Shown piece by piece: positions 13,275 to 18,633 of a stretch of DNA of 18,633 bases (the stretch's first letter is position 1; each line of letters starts with the position of its first letter). This stretch comes from CAZTLE01 sp964614415 (GTDB lineage: Bacteria > Bacteroidota > Bacteroidia > Flavobacteriales > Flavobacteriaceae), in contig CAZTLE010000069.1 of assembly GCA_964614415.1 (NCBI GenBank), positions 1 to 18,633 on the forward strand. Direction: 5' to 3'. The position numbers and the translations under genes were made by a program. A model generated the notes under the pieces. That model saw only the letters and a list, made by a program, of their open reading frames with translations. It was not told the DNA's origin and ran no database searches.

Positions 13275-15992
13275 ATGCTAACCTTTCTGGAAGAAACCCT
13301 TCAAACCATACAGGAAAAAACATCCGACTTTTCTTCTGCCATACTCATTCTTCCCAGTAAGCGCGCCGGCGGATTTCTTAAGAACTACATCCGAAAACAC
13401 GCCAGCCAGACCTACTTTCTTCCGCAGATAGTAAGCATTGAAGAATTCATCGAGTCATTATCTGACCTCACCATCATCGACTCGACCGAGTTACTATTTA
13501 AAAGCTACGAGGCCTACCTTCAAACCGATTCGATTGCCCAAAAGGACGATTTCGAAACCTTCTCCTCCTGGATATCAACCCTGCTGAGCGACCTGAACGA
13601 GATCGACAGGCACCTCGTTCCGCAAAAGCAGTTTTTCGATTACCTAAGCGGAATTCAGGACATTAATTATTGGTATCTCAAACAGGATAAAACCGAGCTC
13701 ATAGAGAACTACCTGAACTTCTGGAAAGGCCTGCCCGAATTCTACGAACGGCTTTCCGAACAACTCCTTGAGGAAAATCTGGCCTATCAGGGCCTGGCCT
13801 ATCGAAAGGCCGCCGAAGACATTGAGCACTACATAGCCCTGCACGGTTCGAAAGAGCACGTTTTCATCGGTTTTAACGCACTTAATAAGGCTGAGCAGTA
13901 CATTGTTCAGGCATTGCTGGAAAACGGCAATACGGACATGTACTGGGACGCCGATCGTCATTTCCTGGAAGACTCCCAACACAGCGCATCGCTGTTCCTA
14001 AGACGCTATGTGCGCGAATGGAAGTATTTCGACACCAACACACCTCTCGGCATTGGCACATATTATACGCAACCCAAAGAAGTAACCTTTGTTGAAACGC
14101 AAAGCAATATTGCTCAGGCCAAATACCTGAACACACTCTTATCTCCTCTCACTTCCGAAGAACTTTCCCGAACGACCATAGTCCTGGCCGATGAGAATCT
14201 TTTGCATCCGGTCCTGAATGCCCTGCCGTCCAACGTTACCCAGGTCAATATAACGATGGGAGCTACCTTGCGTCAGTTTCCGGCTACCGTGTTCTTCGAG
14301 CTACTGTTGCACTTGCACAGACACCCCCTGGAGACGCTTTACTATAAGGACGTCATTACTTTGCTCAATCATCCGTTGGGTACATCTCTTGTTCCAAATG
14401 CCAATGCCCTCGTTTCCCATATGGCAGGACGCAACCTCACCTACCTGTCTCTTGAAAAGCTCTGCGACTTCGCTCCCGAAACATCCCGTGAAACACTCCA
14501 ATTACTATTCGGCAATTGGATGGCCAACAGCAGGGAGGCCATTTCAAGATGTAAGCACCTATGTGTGCTACTCCTGGAGCGCTCCACAAACAGGATTCAA
14601 CAAATGGTATTGCAACAGCTCGAAGAGATATTCATAAAGATTGAAGCACTGCGTAATCAATTCCCGGGTCTTACGTCGGTACAAACCGTGAAGATTCTTT
14701 TTACTGAATTGCTCACAACCACCCAACTTGATTTTGAAGGAGATGCCTATACCGGCTTGCAAATTATGGGTGTGCTGGAAACCCGTGTTCTGGACTTTGA
14801 AAATGTGATACTCTTGTCCGCGAATGAGGGCATTCTCCCCTCCGGAAAGACCGAAGCCTCGTTCATCACTTATGATCTCAAACAAGCATTCGATCTGCCG
14901 CACTACACCGACAAAGATGCAATCTATGCTTATCATTTTTACCGGTTGCTGCACAGGGCGCAGCGGGTGACCTGCCTTTACAATTCGAGAACCGACGGAC
15001 TCAATTCAGGGGAGAAAAGTCGCTTCCTGCTGCAGATGGAACTGGACAAGACACCGCAACACCAACTCACTAAAGTAGTGCTCACTCCCCGGGTATCTGT
15101 CCATACCCCGGAGTTGCTTTCCATAAACAAAACACCCGAGGTGATGACCCGGCTACGGGAGATCGCCGGCAAAGGCTTTTCACCCTCTGCCTTAACCATG
15201 TACATACGGAACCCCCTTGACTTCTATTACAAAAAGATATTGGGCGTAAATGAATCTGAAGACATAGAGGAGACTGTGGCGGCCAATACCATGGGTGTTA
15301 TTGTACACAATACCCTGGAGGCCTTTTACAAGCCTCTGGAGGGAAGTCTTCTTACCCGGGAAGTTCTTAGCGACATGATTCCCAGAATCGACCAGGAGGT
15401 AGTTCATCAATTTCAGCAATCGTTTAAAAGCGGGAATTTCCGTCGGGGAAAGAACCTGATCATATTCGAAGTGACCAAACGGTACGTTTCTAACCTCATC
15501 AAGCAAGACCTGAGTGCATTGGACCGCGGAGATACTATCAAGATCGTTAAAATAGAACAAGACCTTACCGTCCCGGTATCGGTTCCCGGACTCGATTTCC
15601 CTGTAGCCATTCGGGGTATGGTGGACCGGGTGGATGAATACAACGGACAGCTTCGTGTCATTGATTACAAAACGGGTCTCGTGAAACAGCCCGATATGGA
15701 AATCTCCGACTGGGAGGATCTCATAACAGACTACAGGTACAGCAAAGCCCTGCAGGTACTGGCATATGCCGAAATGATTCATCCGGAAACAGGAACGGAC
15801 GGTGCTCTTACCGGCGTTATTTCATTCAAAAATCTGAACAGCGGATATTTGACCTTTGCCGATAAAAGCACCCCCGGGACAAAACAGCGTGAAATTACAC
15901 AAGAAATTCGCGACAACTTTATGAAGCAACTGGCAACTTTGATTGCCGAAATTTGTAATCCCGATACACCATTTATTGAAAAAGAAATTTGA
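13275..15992 (+). CDS. addB: AddB-like PD-(D/E)XK nuclease subunit
   Basis: A 905-residue protein expected to pair with AddA. The N-terminus ILILPSKRAGGFLKNYI (about 23-39) resembles the start of AddB/RecC-type inactivated helicase domains. No Walker A is present, so it should not hydrolyse ATP by itself. The C-terminal RecB-type nuclease has GVIVHNTLEAFY (H678), RGMVDRVDEY (D784) and VIDYKTG (D797, K799), followed by LQVLAYAEMI. Bacillus AddB holds an iron-sulfur cluster through four cysteines; here the usual QCP position reads RNP (N646) and only C894 lies near the end, so a cluster is unlikely. ATG at 13275 is 5 nt after the ompA terminator. The hydrolase gene follows after 7 nt. Confidence 0.82.
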   Translation: MLTFLEETLQTIQEKTSDFSSAILILPSKRAGGFLKNYIRKHASQTYFLPQIVSIEEFIESLSDLTIIDSTELLFKSYEAYLQTDSIAQKDDFETFSSWISTLLSDLNEIDRHLVPQKQFFDYLSGIQDINYWYLKQDKTELIENYLNFWKGLPEFYERLSEQLLEENLAYQGLAYRKAAEDIEHYIALHGSKEHVFIGFNALNKAEQYIVQALLENGNTDMYWDADRHFLEDSQHSASLFLRRYVREWKYFDTNTPLGIGTYYTQPKEVTFVETQSNIAQAKYLNTLLSPLTSEELSRTTIVLADENLLHPVLNALPSNVTQVNITMGATLRQFPATVFFELLLHLHRHPLETLYYKDVITLLNHPLGTSLVPNANALVSHMAGRNLTYLSLEKLCDFAPETSRETLQLLFGNWMANSREAISRCKHLCVLLLERSTNRIQQMVLQQLEEIFIKIEALRNQFPGLTSVQTVKILFTELLTTTQLDFEGDAYTGLQIMGVLETRVLDFENVILLSANEGILPSGKTEASFITYDLKQAFDLPHYTDKDAIYAYHFYRLLHRAQRVTCLYNSRTDGLNSGEKSRFLLQMELDKTPQHQLTKVVLTPRVSVHTPELLSINKTPEVMTRLREIAGKGFSPSALTMYIRNPLDFYYKKILGVNESEDIEETVAANTMGVIVHNTLEAFYKPLEGSLLTREVLSDMIPRIDQEVVHQFQQSFKSGNFRRGKNLIIFEVTKRYVSNLIKQDLSALDRGDTIKIVKIEQDLTVPVSVPGLDFPVAIRGMVDRVDEYNGQLRVIDYKTGLVKQPDMEISDWEDLITDYRYSKALQVLAYAEMIHPETGTDGALTGVISFKNLNSGYLTFADKSTPGTKQREITQEIRDNFMKQLATLIAEICNPDTPFIEKEI

Positions 15993-15999
15993 ACCCGCT

Positions 16000-16824
16000 A
16001 TGAACGCACAAAGAAACTTAGTACTCTCCGGCCTGCACCAAAGGCCCATACTTTTTGACCTGTTTACTCCTGAGGATCGGAACGGCAGCCCTGTTGTCAT
16101 CTTTTGTCATGGATATAAGGGCTTCAAAGACTGGGGCGCCTGGGACCTTGTAGCCAGGGCATTCGTCCAATCCGGTTTTGTTTTTTGCAAGTTCAATTTT
16201 TCACACAACGGCGGTACGATTGAACAGCCTATCGATTTCCCGGATCTGGAAGCCTTCGCGCTAAATAACTATTCCATCGAGCTGGACGATTTGAAATGCA
16301 TGATAGATCATATCACTGCGCAATTTGATCCTCCCGAAGTCCTGCTGATAGGCCATAGTCGCGGAGGCGGTATTGTGAGCATTAAAGCTGAAGAAGACTC
16401 GCGTGTACGCAAAGTTGTAAGCTGGGCAGGTGTTAGTGATTTTGAAGCCCGTTTTCTCAAAGGAACGAAAGCCTTCGAATTGTGGCGGGAAAGAGGAATC
16501 ACACACATTGAAAATGCCCGAACCGGACAACAGTTACCGCATTACTTTCAGTTCTACGAAAACTTCGCCGCCAATGCAGATCGCCTTACTATTAAACGCG
16601 CCGTCTCGGTGTTAACGATTCCTCATCTCATTGTTCATGGTTCGGAAGATCCTACGGTCCCCCTACCAGAGGCCAAAGCGCTCAACTCGTGGAACCCTAA
16701 TAGTCATTTGGAGATCATAGCGGGGGCAGATCATGTGTTTGGAGCCAGCCATCCCTGGAGCGATGACGAACTACCCGATCATCTCCGTGAAGTGGTTGAG
16801 AAAACACTACAGTTTTTGGCATGA
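16000..16824 (+). CDS. alpha/beta hydrolase (dienelactone hydrolase/S9-like)
   Basis: A 274-residue serine hydrolase with no signal peptide. I use the ATG at 16000, since an earlier in-frame ATG at 15943 lies inside addB. Motifs: oxyanion segment VIFCHGYKGFKDWG (about 37-50), nucleophile elbow GHSRGGG with S120, acid D217 in HGSEDPTVP, and H245 in AGADHVFG. The order and spacing give a full catalytic triad. The fold suits carboxylesterases, dienelactone hydrolases or small acyl-peptidases; substrate is unknown. It starts 7 nt after addB, so it is probably cotranscribed. It converges on the minus-strand glycosidase-like gene with 31 bp between them, and no good terminator is seen there. Confidence 0.82.
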   Translation: MNAQRNLVLSGLHQRPILFDLFTPEDRNGSPVVIFCHGYKGFKDWGAWDLVARAFVQSGFVFCKFNFSHNGGTIEQPIDFPDLEAFALNNYSIELDDLKCMIDHITAQFDPPEVLLIGHSRGGGIVSIKAEEDSRVRKVVSWAGVSDFEARFLKGTKAFELWRERGITHIENARTGQQLPHYFQFYENFAANADRLTIKRAVSVLTIPHLIVHGSEDPTVPLPEAKALNSWNPNSHLEIIAGADHVFGASHPWSDDELPDHLREVVEKTLQFLA

Positions 16825-16855
16825 CCGGGAGGTGGACTTCTAATTTCCTCTTCGG

Positions 16856-18460
16856 CTATTTTTCAGGAAAGATATAGACTGGAGTATGACTTAGTTCCAA
16901 CTGCGCTACGCCATTCACAGTTTCTTGTACCATACTTTCGGCTTCAGTTTGGCCGGGGTTGGTAATAACCGCTTCCACCCGAATCCTGTCGACCCCTACG
17001 TTGAGATTGGTCATAGTTGTACTCACCGGATCCAAAGATGTAATAGGTGCCATGGGATTCTGCCATGCGACCCAAAATAGCCGATCATTCATGGTGATCT
17101 CATAAACCCGGGTTGCCAAATCCTGCATTTCAATACGCTTTATTTCAGAATAACCATTCAAATGCCCCATCATTTGCCTGATCGCATAGAAGGGCGCATA
17201 CCGCTCCTGAATCTCGCCTCTCCAAATATTTACTTTTAGCGTTCCCGCCCAGGCCGATATCCCGGCACCGGCTTTTCCAATCTTAGAGCTAACGACAGGT
17301 ATATCTCCTACAAAAGCAAGGTTGATAAGTTCAATATCCTGCTCGGCCGCAATGATCGCGCGCTGTACGTGATCGGCAGCTACAAAACCTCGAGTCCACT
17401 CCAGGGTGGCTGCATCACCTTCGCTGAGCTTTGTAAAATACCGGGCCAGGTGACATCTGTCATCTTCGGTGGCAGGGCGGGCTATAACACCCAGCCGCTC
17501 TTTAGGCCCTTTACAAGTCACTGCCGGCCCCCAGCCAATATAGGATGTTGGAGTGGTATCACTTATGATCATCTCCCTGGAATATCCCCGTTGGGATGTC
17601 TCATAAGTAAGCCATTTCACAATGTCCTCGATCTCATATGGGTCTCCCAGATTGTGGAAATTAAGCACATCAAACCACTGTGGATTATCGAGAACAATTC
17701 GCATATCCCGCAGATCATGGTGTGTATCCCTCCGGTAGGTAGTTTCCCAGCGCGTTTCATAATCTGCCGGATCATCCACATCCATATTCACAGGGGTGAG
17801 TAAAAAGGCGCAATGGGCCACTTTTACGTCTTCGTAAGCACTGTGAGCAGCTTCGTAAGCAGCCTCAAGTATCTTGAGATAGTCTTCCACGGGTTCAGGT
17901 TCGAATGAAGAGAACTCGTTTCCAATCTCAATGTATCTCACCGGCCATCGTAATCCGGGCATGTCGTCAATCCCATCGGCATCATAGCGCTCCACTACGG
18001 CACTTACCCATTTTTTGTACAATGGCATGTACTCCGGTTTTGGGGTTGGGTTTGAGCCCCAGGTCTTATTGAAAATACCTTTCATGTCAATAGAGGCCCA
18101 GGCGCTGTGTGATTTCAAACTAATAGTAAGCTCGGTGAACCCGTTTTTCTGATATTCTTTTACAAACCAGTCCAGCTTCTTAAAATCGATACGGGCTTTG
18201 GGGCGTTTCTGCATATTGCCCCATTGTACCGCTTCTACGAAGTGCTTCATTCCGGTCATTCCGGTTTCGGCAAGTACTTTGGACGTATTTACCACCAACC
18301 GCTCGTTGTCCAGGGTTTGGTATTCCAGGCCGATCACAATATTATCTTTTGCAAAACGACCTTCCCTTACCACATCCTGGGCGCTCAATGACGCCACGCC
18401 AAGAATAGCGCTAAGAAAGCAAACTACAGAAAGTATCCTACCCATACGAAATGAAATCAT
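16856..18460 (-). CDS. secreted clan GH-A-like glycosidase homologue, probable altered nucleophile
   Basis: A 534-residue exported protein. A signal peptide spans about 6-28 (VVCFLSAILGVASLSAQ); M6 is an equally possible start. Residues 40-430 look like a TIM barrel of clan GH-A (GH39/GH30-like): VRYIEIGNEFSSFEPE holds the acid/base pair N181-E182, and FDVLNFHNLGD (from 263) fits strand beta-6. At the expected beta-7 nucleophile the sequence is EMIISDTTPTS, with D301 instead of Glu. Residues 450-530 (RVYEITMNDRLFWVAWQN and following) look like a C-terminal beta sandwich. There is no T9SS sorting domain and no SusCD neighbours, so it is not an obvious polysaccharide locus. No promoter consensus is seen upstream. 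Activity and substrate are open. Confidence 0.72.
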   Translation of the reverse strand: MISFRMGRILSVVCFLSAILGVASLSAQDVVREGRFAKDNIVIGLEYQTLDNERLVVNTSKVLAETGMTGMKHFVEAVQWGNMQKRPKARIDFKKLDWFVKEYQKNGFTELTISLKSHSAWASIDMKGIFNKTWGSNPTPKPEYMPLYKKWVSAVVERYDADGIDDMPGLRWPVRYIEIGNEFSSFEPEPVEDYLKILEAAYEAAHSAYEDVKVAHCAFLLTPVNMDVDDPADYETRWETTYRRDTHHDLRDMRIVLDNPQWFDVLNFHNLGDPYEIEDIVKWLTYETSQRGYSREMIISDTTPTSYIGWGPAVTCKGPKERLGVIARPATEDDRCHLARYFTKLSEGDAATLEWTRGFVAADHVQRAIIAAEQDIELINLAFVGDIPVVSSKIGKAGAGISAWAGTLKVNIWRGEIQERYAPFYAIRQMMGHLNGYSEIKRIEMQDLATRVYEITMNDRLFWVAWQNPMAPITSLDPVSTTMTNLNVGVDRIRVEAVITNPGQTEAESMVQETVNGVAQLELSHTPVYIFPEK

Positions 18461-18537
18461 AGCCCAACTGTTTGGTAACTCGTTAATTTACAACAACTTC
18501 AACTGTTATGAAAATGGAGAGCTATGGGGTTGGGAAA

Positions 18538-18547
18538 ACATGCATGT
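18538..18547. promoter_or_regulatory. palindrome upstream of the glycosidase-like gene
   Basis: ACATGCATGT is a perfect 10-bp palindrome, extended imperfectly by GGAAA before it and TTTCC after it. It lies about 80 nt before the start codon. It could be an operator; chance is possible. Confidence 0.25.
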
Positions 18548-18567
18548 CTGTTTCCAATTCGACCAAC

Positions 18568-18598
18568 AAAAAAGCCCACACATCTGTGCAGGCTTTTT
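18568..18598 (-). terminator. intrinsic terminator after the tRNA
   Basis: On the minus strand AAAAAGCC pairs with GGCTTTTT, with CACA/TGTG inside, ending in six T. It begins 12 nt after the tRNA 3' end and separates the tRNA from the glycosidase-like gene. Confidence 0.85.
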
Positions 18599-18610
18599 CA
18601 ATATTTGATG

Positions 18611-18633
18611 TGGAGCATATCGGAGTCGAACCG
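18611..18633 (-). tRNA. tRNA 3' end, cut by the window edge (possibly Ala)
   Basis: On the minus strand: CGG, T-loop TTCGACT, CCGAT, acceptor strand ATGCTCC, discriminator A. The T-loop fits TTCRANY. CCA is not encoded (the next bases are CAT), as is usual in Bacteroidetes. The anticodon lies outside the window. U at position 70 and discriminator A would fit the G3-U70 pair of tRNA-Ala, but an A-U pair cannot be excluded. Confidence 0.85.

Noticed and set aside
15943..15999. 19-codon N-terminal extension of the alpha/beta hydrolase
   Set aside because: It overlaps the end of addB; the ATG at 16000 follows the addB stop by 7 nt and leaves the full fold intact.
18198..18608. Plus-strand 136-codon frame at the right end
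   Set aside because: It is antisense to the signal-peptide region of the glycosidase-like gene and runs into the tRNA terminator; no protein features.

Overview
The window looks like chromosomal DNA of a Flavobacteriaceae-type member of the Bacteroidetes. Three things point there. Several start regions carry the Bacteroidetes -33/-7 promoter (TTG, a 19-nt spacer, TAnnTTTG). Shine-Dalgarno sequences are nearly absent. The gene set is also typical: RNase HI with a viroplasmin-like N-terminus, an OmpA porin with thrombospondin type 3 repeats, a 632-residue amidophosphoribosyltransferase relative, and an AddAB-type nuclease split into separate genes. I cannot name a genus from sequence alone.

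Layout. Positions 1-3118 hold purN overlapping an RNase HI gene, then a secreted START-domain protein, then a PfkB sugar/nucleoside kinase closed by a strong terminator. A 632-aa glutamine amidotransferase/phosphoribosyltransferase follows (3171-5069). Positions 5070-6498 contain no convincing protein gene; this is a repeat island. Minus-strand sodA (6577-7185) diverges from addA (7343-10474). Next come kbl, ompA, an AddB-like nuclease and an alpha/beta hydrolase, all on the plus strand. A secreted TIM-barrel glycosidase-like gene (16856-18460, minus) and the 3' end of a tRNA with its terminator (minus) end the window.

The repeat island is the part worth attention. It holds two copies of a compact unit: a Bacteroidetes promoter (complete in the second copy, -7 only in the first), a short hairpin at the expected transcript start, and an intrinsic-terminator-like hairpin about 70 nt later. 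This looks like a duplicated small-RNA gene of about 75 nt. The terminator arms changed together (A6/T6 in one copy, A7/T7 in the other), which suggests selection on the fold. Next to the units lies a family of 113-bp tandem repeats, each with an 8-bp stem and an invariant 12-nt loop, plus shorter variants without that stem-loop. A 100-N gap interrupts the first unit. The 55 bases on its left are repeated exactly on its right, so this is very probably an assembly overlap rather than real sequence.

How the genes fit together. purN and the amidophosphoribosyltransferase relative concern purine synthesis. AddA and the AddB-like protein should form a helicase-nuclease for double-strand break processing, although kbl and the strongly expressed ompA lie between their genes. 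SodA is an ordinary Mn/Fe superoxide dismutase. The glycosidase-like protein keeps the acid/base Asn-Glu pair but appears to have Asp where clan GH-A enzymes carry the nucleophile Glu.
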